A stretch of 64,000 nt of DNA, taken from the NCBI GenBank assembly GCA_019614645.1, contig JABWDB010000011.1, forward strand, positions 7,947,501 through 8,011,500. Reading direction: 5' to 3'. Positions 47,931 to 59,823 of this stretch are shown here, piece by piece. The DNA is from Stratiolaelaps scimitus (Eukaryota; Arthropoda; Arachnida; Mesostigmata; Laelapidae). Both the position numbers and the translations under genes were made by a program. The notes beneath the pieces are model-generated. The model was not told where the DNA came from. It saw nothing but the letters and a program-made list of their open reading frames with translations, and did no database searches. Position 1 is the first letter of the stretch. Every line of letters begins with the position of its first letter.

Positions 47931-50385
47931 CTAGGGTATTTTTGAGCTCGACTCAGCCTCAAGCTTTTGTCGCGCCTTCAGTTCCGCCCAGGCCGCGTCC
48001 CGCATCTTCGAGTCGCCGAGGTAGTCGAGAGCTGTTCTCGCGCAGGCTACAGCGACCTCGAGGATCACGCTCTCGGCAGCCTCGGTCCTTGCGACCTCTG
48101 CGAACTTCTTCTCGTGCGGGGACGACTTTTCGTCGATACTCGGGAACACCTGTGGCATGGAACAGAGAAGTGGGACAACAGACGTCTCTAGCAATTAACT
48201 TAATGAACAATTACCGTTCGCCAAATGGGTAGGAAATGAGTAGACATGCCTATATTTGAACAGACACCTACAATTAGCTGAACTGACTGTTATTGACGGA
48301 TACACCAATGGGTTTGCGCGTCAAACACGTCCGTCCACCTCACACGCTTCAACAAACAACATGTTGAAACACAAATAGTTTGGTGGGCGATTTATCTTTC
48401 ACCCGGAGCAAATGGAACGCAAAGAAAAGAAACAATTGAAAATCATGCCAATTTCTCCACATCATCATTTTGTAGCACATGACAAATAGCTGCTCTTATA
48501 GTGGCTTTCCTGAATTACGATAATGTCTCGGTAGCATCCTTTGAGGCCACCGTTCTTCGGCGACAGATCAAGAGTAAGGTAAGGTAAGGCTTTATTGATT
48601 TATTACAGGAACTGCATAGAATGCTTAAGTTCTCTTATATGTCACGCAACGGGATTCGAACCTGCAGCCTCTGGCTTTTTACAGCCAGAGACTCAGCCGT
48701 CCAAGCCACCGCGCTGACGGCTTGGATTAATAAAATTTTTTGACTTGCCAGCTACGAGTGACCTAAGGTAGTGAAAATAAGCGAAGGTGCTCCCGACAGG
48801 TCCTTATTGAACAACCTAGAGGTTACGTGCTGAGGCCTGTCAGAGGCGAGGGGTAGCGATGCGAGTCGGCTCAGACAAAAAAAAAGAACAGTGTAATGGC
48901 GAATGTCCCCTCGTTCCGATTCTTCTCGTATTTTATACCGAATCTCTTTGGCACTTCTGCACCTCGGTACCTAAATGACCACCGTACCTGTATCGTTGGA
49001 ACGATCTGAGAAATGTTGCCCACGTCGGATGAGCCACGGATCTTGAAATCCGGCTGATTGTCTTTCGTCTTGTCAAACACGTTGCAATATTGAAGGATCC
49101 GCTTCGACAACACACGATTTGGCCACTGATCAAGGTAGTCCGGAGTGAACTTGAAGTCCATTTGGCATTTCATCGAGTCGGCTGCACACTTGAGGGTGTG
49201 GACAATCCGATCTCGTAGAGGCATCATATCCCGTCCCTTCTCGGACCGATACGAGATCTCCAGCTGCACTTCGGTATACGGTGCCAGTGGCCTGAGCAGG
49301 ACGCACAATCGCCAGCCCTCTGGAAGTGTCCTTCGCAGCATCGACAGATGACTATAGGCCATTGCAGCCGCGTCCATCGCTCGCGTGTGGCCCATCGAAC
49401 GTAGGTTGAGATCACTGCTCACATGGGACGTCTCCTGCTGAAATACGGTGTGGACGTCGCTGCGGAAGTTCACTTGCAATCGAGAAGAGCAGAGGGTCGT
49501 GCCGTTAAGGACGTTCAGGCCGAGACCAGATGGATGAATGATAAACGCAGCATCGATGTCGTCAAACGCTTCGAGCATCCTGATCTTTCCACCACCACCT
49601 TCTTCGGCAGGTGTTCCCAGTACGACGATGCTGCCAGCGAAGGTCCCGGCCGGTGCCTCAAGGATGACCTGTTTGGCCACTAAAGCCATGGCAAGGGCGG
49701 ACTCGGCAATCAAGTTGTGCCCACACGCATGGCCTATCTCAGGCAGGGCATCATACTCGCAGAGGAAGGCCACCTTTGGGATGCGGTGACCTGCGCCGGG
49801 CTGAACCCGCTTCGAGTTGGCGGTGGAACCTTTCAAGGCGGTGCCGTCCTCAAATATCAAGTCTTTTTTCGGAATAGCCACTCGACCCTTGGAGCATCTG
49901 GCGGATGCTAATCCCTTAACGTCTGAGCTTTTAATAATTCCCAGGCCTCTTCGACGGTTTACACTTCCGGCCTTGAGAGCCCCTTCGTCAGATTTGCTAT
50001 CCTTCAAGGGCATAGGACGCTTATTAGCATCCTCCTTGGGAGCTGGTTCTGCTGTTTTTTTCTGTGGAACTTGCACAAGCCCAGGCTTATCGTCCTTCTG
50101 TCCCTTACTGACAGTCGTGTCTGTGCAACTGTCAGGAGGTATGGGCTTAGGAGCACTTTCGATTGTAGGACAGACGAATTCGGCCCTGAAGCCCGTCTCA
50201 AGGAGATAATGCCGAGTGACTTTGAAACCTTCATCTTCAAGTAGCTTGCAGAGGAGCGCATGCGCCTCACGTTCCTGGTACGCCAGCTCCGGGCGGTCCC
50301 ACAGCTGCAGAGAGATACGTCGCAAGCTTTCCCGTTTCTTCGTCACCTCTTGGCTAGCCACCATTCCAAAGGGCGTTGTGGCCAT
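47931..50385 (-). CDS. Peptidase M20 family protein, PM20D2-like, with a large internal insertion
   Basis: Two exons on the minus strand: 50385-48988 and 48149-47931, joined in phase 0 (ACAG|GTACGG to CCACAG|GTG), giving 538 aa. The ATG at 50385 was chosen because G at -3 and +4 fits a eukaryotic start; an in-frame ATG at 50580 is in a poor context. M20 hallmarks: LWDRPELAYQE (28-38), EYDALPEIGHACGHNLIAES (210-229) with metal-binding His219/His223, GTPAEEGGGGK (257-267) with the catalytic/metal Glu pair, IIHPS (282-286) and GSSDVGNISQIVPT (451-464). A late His (SSPHEKKF) in exon 2 matches the last metal ligand. PM20D2 in vertebrates is a cytosolic dipeptidase acting on beta-alanyl-lysine-type dipeptides; the substrate here is unknown. 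Residues 71-203 are a Lys/Pro-rich insertion, and the lid domain (about 297-410) is diverged. AATAAA (minus) at 47811-47806 lies 120 nt after the stop. Confidence 0.88.
48573..48720 (-). mobile_element. SINE family 1, full-length tRNA-derived copy in the M20 peptidase intron
   Basis: On the minus strand: tRNA-like head from GTCAGCGCGGTGGCTTGGAC, B box GGTTCGAATCC, body with ACTTAAGCATT and TTCCTGTAATAAATCAATAA, and a (CCTTA)n tail. Lies inside the intron 48150-48987. Anticodon-arm-like CTGGCT/AGCCAG pairing is visible. Confidence 0.85.
48818..48880 (+). mobile_element. Ultra-short retroposon-like repeat, diverged copy
   Basis: Shares GAGGTTA, GTGCTGAGGCCTGTCAGA and GTCGGCTCAGACAAAA with the copies at 50.85 and 51.93 kb. 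Lies in the M20 intron. Confidence 0.5.
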
Positions 50386-50585
50386 TTCTCCTCGGGGCAG
50401 TCGGAAAGCTGTAGTCTCTCTCAGGAACCTCGGCGGCGAGCAGCCCCGATACGAGGTGGAAGTAACGGTGAGGTAGGCGTGTTCTGTGTGAGAAACATTC
50501 GCGTTCGAAAACACGGCGAATTTCGTTATTCCTGGTTGACGGCAGTTCGATTCAGAGTGGACAAGATTGTTTGTATACAAACAGC

Positions 50586-50775
50586 AACGCCCCTACGTAG
50601 AAATGAAACCTAAGCGAAACAAACCCCTCGCTGAGGAGGTGGGGATTTTCCTTCCGACACTTCCCGTTGTGATGCCACGCGGAAAAGTGCCGATGCGTAT
50701 CGGGTGGGAAGGAGCTGGGGGCAAACAAGGAAAGCTTACACAGCTAAGCGGCAGCGGCAGTGGGAGTAGGGGAAG
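50586..50775. other. Upstream region of the M20 peptidase gene
   Basis: Probable promoter region of the minus-strand gene; no specific element is recognised. Confidence 0.25.
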
Positions 50776-51050
50776 ATGCGAAGGACGTGAGGTGGGATGA
50801 CGTGGGGCTAACGCCGAGGACCTGGAATCCTAGGGTCTCTGGTTCTCATAGTCACACTTAAAGGTTAAGAGCTGAGGCCTGTCAGATAGGGGAACAGCTG
50901 AGGGTCAGCTCAAAAAACAGTTAGGGTCTCTGGTTCGAATCCCATAGGGCGCACACATACGGTTTGAAGTACCACGAAAATAGTTCCGAGCCATGGCCCA
51001 AGTACAAATGTTTGCGGGACCAAAAAATAGCAACCATAAAAAATACGATG
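50775..51050 (+). mobile_element. SINE family 2 copy, interrupted by a smaller element
   Basis: tRNA-like head at 50775-50845 and the rest from 50922. The two parts are separated by 76 bases flanked by the 15-bp direct repeat TAGGGTCTCTGGTTC (50831-50845 and 50922-50936). The body has TTCCGAGCCATGGCCCAA as in the 41.5 kb copy. Confidence 0.7.
50846..50921 (+). mobile_element. Ultra-short retroposon-like element, copy with 15-bp target-site duplication
   Basis: About 76 bp: AAAGGTTAAGAGCTGAGGCC, GGGGAACAGCTGAGGGTCAG, then an A-rich end (CAAAAAACA). A 15-bp direct repeat flanks it. The 3' end forms an AGCTGA-GGG-TCAGCT hairpin. Confidence 0.7.
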
Positions 51051-51930
51051 CGTAAGGCATCTCTAATAGGTGACGGCATGGCGGCCAGCAGTGCACGAAA
51101 GTCTATTTGACGGTGAGAACTAAGTGAGATTTCGCATCACGTACGAACTGTGTTAGGGGCACTTGTTTCCTGGAAGTAGACGTTGGGGGTGGTCTTTTGC
51201 TTTTTGAACTGAAGTCGTGGAAGGATTGCAGGAAGTACCAGCCGGGCAGTCTGGACTTGTTGCTAATTGGATGTTGTTAGTCGGACAATGATTGACATAT
51301 TGAAATACCCGTCACACAAGCCATCATTGTTACTACGGCACCATATTCGGCCTATCGGTGCTCGGAACTCTGGCTGATGATAGCTACGTTAAACATTATA
51401 ACATTGACGCATTACATTAACGAGAAAAAAGTGTGTTTTTGCCAAAAAACCCTCTAGAAACGAGGCGTCATACATCTTTAACCTGATGGCGGAACTCAGA
51501 CCAAAACGGGAACTATGAAGGCCTATGTTGGCCTTTCTCGGCAACATCTACGTTAGGTGAACACGTCGGGCAGATGGTACAAAGGGTTCACTCGCCTACT
51601 GCTAGATCTTAAAAGCCCTTGCAATCTCTCGATTGTCTATATGAAATTGTATAAGTATCATATCGTGCCCGAGTTTATGCACGCGGGTGCAATATGCTAC
51701 CCGGTAAAAAAAGACGATGAGATATGACGCGGAGAACCTTTGGATTTCCCTAACATCCCTCTTCTACCTATGGGTTCTTGATTTCCTGAACATCCGGCGT
51801 CTACCGAGGTTCCGAAATGTTTACAAACTAAGTAAATGTGGCCCCGATAGATTCTTAACGCACGTATCCAAAGGTGGGTTTCCGAGGGCTATCACATGAG
51901 CGAACCCGCTGAGGGTCAGTGCAAGCAAAA

Positions 51931-52002
51931 ACCTACCTAAAAGGTTAAGAGAGCTGTGGCCTGTCAGATAGGGGAACAGCTGAGGCGTGTCAGCTCGAAA
52001 TA
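51931..52002 (+). mobile_element. Ultra-short retroposon-like element, copy with 14-bp target-site duplication
   Basis: Same core as 50846-50921 (AAAAGGTTAAGAG, GGCCTGTCAGATAGGGGAAC, AGCTGAGGCGTGTCAGCT). Flanked by the identical 14-mer CAGTGCAAGCAAAA at 51917-51930 and 52003-52016. Confidence 0.7.
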
Positions 52003-52016
52003 CAGTGCAAGCAAAA

Positions 52017-54080
52017 GCGAAACTCTTCTCTGTCCGCTCCGCAGTTTCGTCCAAGGCGCTCACCGCTACACTCCACCATGTAGGGAACGAACAGCGAACA
52101 GTTGTCGATCGAATGAGGATCACGGACGTCAAACAGATGAGGAGGGCCAATCAATGTATGGATTACGGGACCCATTACTGTATATAGTTTTAATATATAA
52201 TACGAAATAAGTGCATTTCAACGTAGCAAAAGGCTGTTCGTGGTGAAATTGTCTGTTGTCTCTCTGTATTGTAAATAGGCGCAGTTAGCCTGGGGCATTA
52301 TTGCAAGAAAGAAATAAGGAGAAGTAGAAAAAATAGACGTATTGTCCAATTTTGCTACAGAGCTACATAGAATCGAATTATCTAATGAACGAGCATCAGT
52401 CAAGCTGGCTAATTTATTCTTATATTGATATATGTACCCGCTCTGCTGGTAACTGTAAATCGACCCGGCTTCACCGAGAGGGCGAAGACAATCTCAATGA
52501 ATTAACGAGATTTTCAAACATTCCGACTTTCTACTCCTAAATTGATATTGTATTAATTAATATGTTATTATATTCTCACCAGAATATTATCCACCGTAAA
52601 CGGGAGATTTTGCTGCCGTGAACGAGCAGACCGAATCGTAGACTAACTTTTAGATGTAGGATGCATATATCAGCAACCGAACACGCAGGCTGGTGCGTTC
52701 GATTACCAACATTACGAGGCGTTAGGTCCAGAGGCGTTAGGTTAGGTTGACTATCGAACCCGTGCACCCCCAACCTTACCCTGCATCTACCTCACCGTCG
52801 CACCTTTGAAGTTAAATGGGTTCGTCTTGTGAATGCCGAAAGCAGTTCTACCGTGTACCTAAAATGATTAAGGCTGTGAGTCAGCCGGGAACATTCCTCA
52901 TTATAGGTTAGGTTGGGGGCAGCTAGCAAAGCGGGCCCGCTCAAAGCTCCATCCTCAGCAAGTGCCATTGAACTTGTCGCTCGTCTAACCTTTTTTTTTT
53001 AGCCAGCCACGCAACCCTACCGTGAGCAGTCCTCGAGTTGGCCAACGTGATCACACTGTCAGATTACGGATGTCCACTCCATTTCGCCATTTAGTTAGCG
53101 CACACATACACTAAATAGCACCAGATGCTAATGGCCTACACGTGATGCCATTCGTAATGGTACGCAAATTTGATAATTACTCAAATACTATGATCATTAT
53201 TCAAATAAACAGTACGAGAACAGCAGGGTTGAACACAACAGCAGCAGTCTCGCTAGTCTATTGTGGCTGGTAACGAGACCACCAGCCGCTGCAAAGCGGC
53301 CTTAACAAACGAGAGTAACAAGCCTGCCTGCCGCCCGACTCAAGGGCCACTACGGCAATACAATGGACAATCTTGAAAATAACACCAGCAGCTAGCTCAC
53401 CTCGCCAAGCGTTACTCAATGCTCGGCTCGAGGTGAACGTCCGAAGTGGGTAAGGTTGCATTTACGATCTCCAATGTCATAACGGCTTTACCGCCGCGAC
53501 CACGTTTCCATGATAGACTTGAAGGAAAGTGTCGATCCTTGGGGGATGCGCGCTTGCTACAATACAACCGAGAGTTTCAGAGGTCGCCCTCCATAGGTCC
53601 CTGCCTGGTGCGGCCTGCCAATGAGATAACGAGAGAATCTCCGTGGGGCTGCCGAAACTCTATCGTATAGTACGATTTAATTGTATGTAATAAGAGTCTG
53701 CCAATTTGCGTCCATGGATTGATCATGGAGAGATGTTAAAGGGGCTGATAAACGACGGCAACGGTGGCAGTGCTATCTATTAGGGATGCTTATCTATATT
53801 GTTGTGGTTGTTGTTGTTGTTATAATTTATCATTATATTCATTTAACCTCCTTCGGGAGCGAGCTCCAAACCAACGGCATCTGATAAGCTAGAGACTGGC
53901 AGGTAATTACCTTGACAATGCTTGATAATGTTATATAATTGTGTGGATTAAATAACCTGAATTTTGTGAATTGTAAATAATTTGAATATGGGAATGTATA
54001 TATCTGTTGACAGAATAATCTATTATAATTGTGAAATCGTAATTGCATGACCAATTTGATGATAATTCCCTCTTACTTTT
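52017..54080. other. Intergenic, nothing supportable
   Basis: No exon recognised. TTAGG-type short repeats (GTTAGGTTAGG) occur near 52737-52747, a single hairpin repeat lies at 52862-52890, and a poly-T at 52990-52999. Confidence 0.4.
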
Positions 54081-54084
54081 ACTC

Positions 54085-54160
54085 TATTTTTTAATCGAGA
54101 ACTTAAGCATTGTACAATTGCAGTTCCGGAAATAAACCGCAAATGTTATGTTATGTTATT
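54085..54160 (+). mobile_element. SINE 3' fragment with (ATGTT)n tail
   Basis: Same element as 243-315 in the opposite orientation: TTTAATCGAGAACTTAAGCA, TGCAGTTCCGGAAATAAACC, then TGTTATGTTATGTTA. Confidence 0.7.
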
Positions 54161-54545
54161 TACTCTCTCGACGTGGTTGCAGCTACGTTGTGTTTGCTTT
54201 GAAACCTGACAGCACTGATCTCTCCACTGACCGCGGTAGAGATGTATCGTAGCTTTCATCGAAGCCCTGATATGCGGCCACCGATCGACCGGACGCCTAT
54301 TGCAGCGTTTGATTCTGCTTCGTACAATGCCACTAAAAGTTGTTCGTCGTTTAAGATTCGTGCGGGTCGGATTTTTGTTGTTTGTTGGTGGTTTTGTTCT
54401 ATGGCAGACGAAGTAGCACATTGACCTTCATAACATTTTGAAATAATAATTAACTGATTAACTGCGGAGGGCCTAGATAATCCTTTGGGAGACAAAACAT
54501 AAACGAAAGCTGCATGGATAACATTAGCACGGACAGATAAAATCA

Positions 54546-54551
<6 letters not shown>

Positions 54552-54579
<28 letters not shown>

Positions 54580-54690
54580 GATATATATCGTTATTTTTTG
54601 TCATAAAATATATATGTATACTCTTCTTCGAGTCTACAATGTATATTTATGTATATATATTTATATATATATATGTATATATATATAATT
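54552..54690. repeat. AT-rich microsatellite cluster
   Basis: Several (AT)n runs separated by short unique sequence. Confidence 0.9.
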
Positions 54691-55812
54691 TTTCTATTTC
54701 CGGCATGCCACAAATTAGGAGACTTAGAGATCTAGCATTGATAAAATAATCTACCATCGACTCGACGATGGAGGACTAGGTGTCTGTCAGGTCTGCGACC
54801 TGGCTATGCGCGCTATGGCCTACTCTGAAATCGCCGGGCCGGCAGGCAATACTCGAACACGTATATATATATATGCTGATTCGCCAGACAGACGTATTAT
54901 CCAATGCAACTCTCAGGACTCTGCCAATTCATGGTTAAGCCGAGAATATCTCGACATCTAGATACCCTTCCGTCTGACCAGTGATCAAAAGACGGGTTTC
55001 GGGTCGATAAGTAAAAATCACCAGAAAGAATAAGCAACCTCAGGCGGCGTGAAGGCACCACCCTCGAAAACACGAATGACCTCAAACCGTTCATGCGACG
55101 TCCACACCTCGTAGCGGGCCTTCGCATCTTCTACAACATCGTACACCGTTATGATCCTTCTCCGCAGACGACCTTGGCGCGATCAGAGAAGGTCAACATC
55201 GCGTGTGTCTGTGTTTATAAGTGAAACGCATAACACTAGATCACTCGATAGAGATGCTGGTCTTCGTTCCTCCGGTCCTGGGAACCCCGGCGAGCGTTTG
55301 ACGGCAGCCAACCGAGTGGCAGCTTGCCCTTCATTGAACCTGGGGGACAAGAAGGGCATAACTTTGCGATCGCTAGTCCTCGATTATGATTTGAACCCGA
55401 GTTTACTGGCAGACCCGTACATACACGCACACACACGCACACCCGGCAAAGCTAATTAAAATTACAGATTCATACGAAGGTTAGCTTGCGTTCGTAGACA
55501 CTCATAGTCGATGCATGTGTGCCTTGTTCAATCATCTGCTTATTCTGACCCGCCACTGAGGAACGGCTAGTTAATGGATTGGTCCATTGTAGCAATGAAA
55601 GAATTGATTGTCGATGTATTTTTCAATCACTGCCGTCGAGTGGCTCGCTTGTCTGGTTGAAGGGGACCACTATCGAACCAAAACGTTCACGCCTGTCTTG
55701 CGAGGACCTCAATCGGCGTATCGCCAGCGTTAATCGTGCGTTATTAAGGATTAAAGGAATTCACAGGAATTTAGGAAATTATAGGAATTCATACTCCACA
55801 CGGATGAAGAGC

Positions 55813-55969
55813 AGTAAAGGTAAAAAGGTTTATTGGTTTATTTAAGGAGCTGCAATTGTTGCAATGCTGTAGCTCGCCTATATGTCATCGTCACGCAGCG
55901 GGACTCGAACCTGCGCCCTCTGGCTTCCGATAGCCAGAGACTTAGCCGTTCAAGCCACCGCGTTGACGT
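55813..55969 (-). mobile_element. SINE family 1, full-length tRNA-derived copy
   Basis: Minus strand: GTCAACGCGGTGGCTTGAAC, anticodon-like stem CTGGCT/AGCCAG, B box GGTTCGAGTCC, body with ATTGCAGCTCCTTAAATAAA and a (CCTTTA)-type tail. It corresponds element by element to 48573-48720. Confidence 0.85.
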
Positions 55970-57286
55970 ATTTTCTTGGTATTCCTGTTCGTCAAAACTC
56001 ATTGGACAAAAAAAAGACCCTGTACCTGTTTAGCAAACAACCACTTCATATCATATCATCCATATGGAGAATTCCACTGAAAACACATTTTGCAGGGATC
56101 CACCTCACTCTTTTCCTCACGGAAATCCAGCGATTCTCGCAGAGGAGAGTGTCTTTAGGACGAATTTCTCTCCTGGTATTGCGCCTTTCGGCGGGGGCGT
56201 GCTCTCGCTTGGCGTTTGTGTGCTCAGTGAAGTAGTGTCCCTCGCCGCTTCGTGCTCTTAGAGCAAGATCTCGTATGATCGCTATACGGATAAGCAAAGT
56301 GGAGTTCCGCCCCTTGTGAAGCTTCGGCGCCTCCACGACGCGAAGTGCTCGGGGTGGCATATGCTTAGATCTATTTAAGGTACACCGGAGTACTTACGCC
56401 ACTTCGCGAAGCTTGAAATTCTTTTTTTTTGGCGTCTCGTGTATGTACCATGGGAATTTATCTAGAAAACTGCATCAATTAAATAGATGCCCCACTCGTT
56501 GCTTGAGAGATGTAGCCAGACCCCAGAGGCGAGTCAACATACTTTAGTTAAACCTCGACAGTCGACAAGTCCACGATGCCAATGTATGGGAAATAAGAGC
56601 TTGACAACGAAATTCACTCGGTTGGCTCTGTAGCACAGCCTTAGCAACCACATACATTTATCCGGCTGACTCACGGCCAACAATTAACGCCCACGGTACA
56701 ACTGCTTGCGGCATTGCTTCATAGGACAGACAACGCCTTTAAGAGCAAGTGTGCAACGCTGGAAATCGAACCCGTGCCCCTACGTGTCTCTCCTCCGATA
56801 GACACCGAGGCGCACACGAATGCACCACCAGGCTACCGGGCTTTAGCAAGCAGAATACCAACACTACTGTACGAGGACCGGACGAATATCCTCTGATTGA
56901 CACGCCTGTTATTAATAAAGGATAAGCAAGTGACGGTAGCGACAGGCGTAGAGGTCCGAAAGGGTGCTGAGTAAAGAAGATCAGAAAGAGCAAACATATA
57001 TCTGAACCCACGAGAAGCCGAAAACAGCCGGCCTGCCATATCAGCAGGCGTATACAATAGCACAAGCCTATACCATTTCGTGGTGGAACTTCGTTCTGAC
57101 TGAGAAGCTGAGCACCGATCGCTTGAACGCCTCCATGCACTGCTCAAAATGGGACCATCATAACAAAGAATGTCTCACATTGTCCCACAGCTGACCCACA
57201 GCTGTCTTTCTTCGGTGGCCAGCCACGGTACCGCTGTGTAGCAGTATTTCCATAAGGACTTATCAGGAGAGGGACACAGCTGACAA

Positions 57287-57462
57287 CTGAAGGTCTTTAT
57301 TGGCTTATTGAAAAACCCATTGAAAAACCCAAGCCATTGGTACAATCCTTAAGTTATTTTCTTATATGTCATCATCTTGCAGCGGGCCTCGAACTTGCGG
57401 TCTCTGCATTTTTACTACAGCCAGAGAATTAGCTACAGTCCAAACCACCGCGCGCTGGTCAG
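57287..57462 (-). mobile_element. SINE family 1, diverged full-length copy
   Basis: Same order of blocks as 55813-55969, with a degenerate B box (AGTTCGAGGCCC on the minus strand) and an internal duplication of GAAAAACCCA near 57309-57330. Confidence 0.75.
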
Positions 57463-57959
57463 AATCGAATGCTGCTACCAGTTCGCGTATGATATGTGAC
57501 GTCGAGATGGATCTGCCATTCAAGCTAATGCTGGTACCAGATGCATCCCCTGCTAACGATGCACTACTACCTGCCGGTTGCTGTTGTCGCCGTTGCTCTT
57601 CCACAGCGTTCTCATCCCTTTTCTGATTGATTGTCCCCAGCCACTGCCTGTACCCTAACGTTCGCAAGCGATAGGCTGATCAGGGAGCAGGCGGACCACT
57701 GTCCAGCCTTTTCCACTGGACCTATTCTGGCCGACCGGATCAGAGCGGACGACCTGATCAGAGCGGGCGCACGGAGTAAGGGCCCCGTTCAGCCGACTGA
57801 TCGGCCACCTGAGCCGGGCCGGCACGAGGTTATGGCCCAGACCCGCAACGGCATCTACAGGGCCAGGTGACTGCGATGAAACGCCTATCGACTCGGTGGC
57901 CTCCGGTGCTCGCTGCTGTTGTGCGTTTTGCTTGAGAGCGCTCTCAGTTACCTGAGACA

Positions 57960-59100
57960 CAATATCGTAGATGCTGTGTACAACGCAACGCGCCACAGAC
58001 CACGAGCGGGCTCTCCTCTCCCCGCATTACTCGGCCCTCCGGTGATAGCCGCAGGCACAGTAGTGCCGTAGCAAGACGACCCAGCCAGCCACACAGCCAG
58101 CCAGCACTCGTATGCCAGCGTAGCAGCCAAGTGTGGCTCGGGCCTTGCCACCGCGGGGCTTACCATCGCTTTGAGCGGACGGTCGCGCGCACCGTTGGTC
58201 CGTTCCCGTACTCCTGCCCCGAGGGAAGCAAGCCACGAAGACGGCATCAACATCGTCGGGCTCAAACAGCAGCAGCAGTAGCAGCAGCAGCAGCAGAGAA
58301 TCTGTGGCAAGACCTTGCCTTTGTCAGCAGCCAGCGGCGATTTCGTCCGCGCATGCGCAGCGCCCACACGCCATACAGTGACGAAAAAGGAAGCTTGTTC
58401 TTGCGCGCGTTGCCCTCCTCTTCTTCTTCTTCTTCTCGTCGGCGTCGACCGGCGACGGCGGCGATGGCGGCCGCCGCGGCCACCGCCGATTCTCCGCCGG
58501 CAGCAGCAGCCGCCACAGCGCCGACGACGGCGCTGAAAGCCCAGCGCTCACGAGCGACGACGGGGTTGGCGGCGGCGGTGGAGACGACCACCGTCGCGAG
58601 ACATCTCTTTGCAGCCGCTGCCGCTGCTGCGGCCGCGATCATCATTTCTCGGCCGCGGCCACCGCCGCCGCCGCCGCCGCCGCTGCCATTATTCACTGCT
58701 AGCTCGGCGACTATGACGACCAACACAAGTGACTCGGTCGGAGACGACGGCGGTGGCGACGGAGCGCGATCGGAACAGCCAGTCAGTCACTGGTCGGTGG
58801 CAACAACAGCAGCAGCAGCAGCAGTGGTTGGCGTTTGAGTGAGACATTGAGAGGGAGAGAAAGAGGGGTCCGCAGCGCGTGAAGAAGTCGCCGAAGACGG
58901 CGAGTGACGGTGTTCCGACGGCGTTCGCGCTCAGACGAATCTATCCGACGGCTGTCCGACGCTCTGACGCTCTGACTGGCTGGCTGCCGGCGTGCGTGGA
59001 TGCGTGAGAGCCAATGGTTACTAAGTAGCGTGCAGCGGCATCGTCGTCGTCGACCGAAAAGCGAATTCTGCTGCTGTTATTATCGCTGCTACTGTTCTCG

Positions 59101-59132
<32 letters not shown>

Positions 59133-59823
59133 GGTGACGGTACATATTCGGCATCTAGCGACGCTCTGGGGGGGTGCTCAGCAAGGCAGATGGACAGCGT
59201 CAGTCGGTTTTCGACGTCGTTGTAGAGGGAGCGGCAATTCGAGGCTCATGTTTATCGATTTCTGGGAGTTGATAGCGTAGCAGCAAGGCCTGCCCTCGAC
59301 AGAGAGAGATTTTGGTGCTGTTCGTTGTCGGCGCAGTCGTTGGTGCTACCCGGAAGGTGGCGGAGAGATTAGTGCGGGCAGTGCGTTTGCTCGACGGGGT
59401 GGCTGCGTCAGGCGTGGTGACACATATAGTTCGGGGTCACTTGCACACTGTGGATTTCGCGCGCGCGCGCGCGCTCGCTCTCGGGGGTCTCTGCGTATGT
59501 GAGGGGTGCTCCGAACTCGCCAACAAGAAAAGAGGGTGAGGGAACGAGGCTCGTGAGGTAAACTTGAAATCGTCGTTTACTGCTGTTGTTTTGGCAGCTG
59601 CATCTGTAGCTGCTACTTCTACTGCCGGCCGCCACCGGCTCTCGAACTGTTCCTCTCGGATTGTGCCATATTGTGTGCCCTTCGGTAGAATCGTGCGCGG
59701 ATAGTTGATCAGAAGTGGAAACAGCCTGATCAGCCGGTGCAGCCAAGTGAGCTGGGAATACGCAGGTACCGGAGCACTTTTCAGTTCGCATTTCAGCAAG
59801 GGTTCCCTACTTCCTTCGAAACG
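57960..59823 (+). promoter_or_regulatory. Large GC-rich triplet-repeat region, probable promoter/5' UTR
   Basis: CpG-rich over almost 2 kb with CAG (58267-58295), TCT (58420-58437), GCC/CCG (58650-58685), CAG (58805-58825), GTT/GGT (59100-59137) and CG (59459-59472) runs. Both strands carry long Ala-rich frames (58131-58838 plus; 58262-58726 minus), which composition explains. It lies directly upstream of the candidate first exon at 59824. The role is inferred. Confidence 0.35.

Noticed and set aside
50385..50580. Starting the M20 peptidase at the upstream in-frame ATG (50580)
   Set aside because: The extra 65 residues show no family similarity and the ATG context is poor; a possible splice acceptor lies in between.
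52737..52747. GTTAGGTTAGG as telomere-like sequence
   Set aside because: Only about two units here and near 19760 and 52908; too short to be more than chance or scattered remnants.
58131..58838. 235-codon Ala/Pro-rich frame on the plus strand and a 154-codon Ala-rich frame on the minus strand
   Set aside because: Both strands are open because the region is GC-rich with triplet repeats; no domain, no splice context and no codon preference for either strand.
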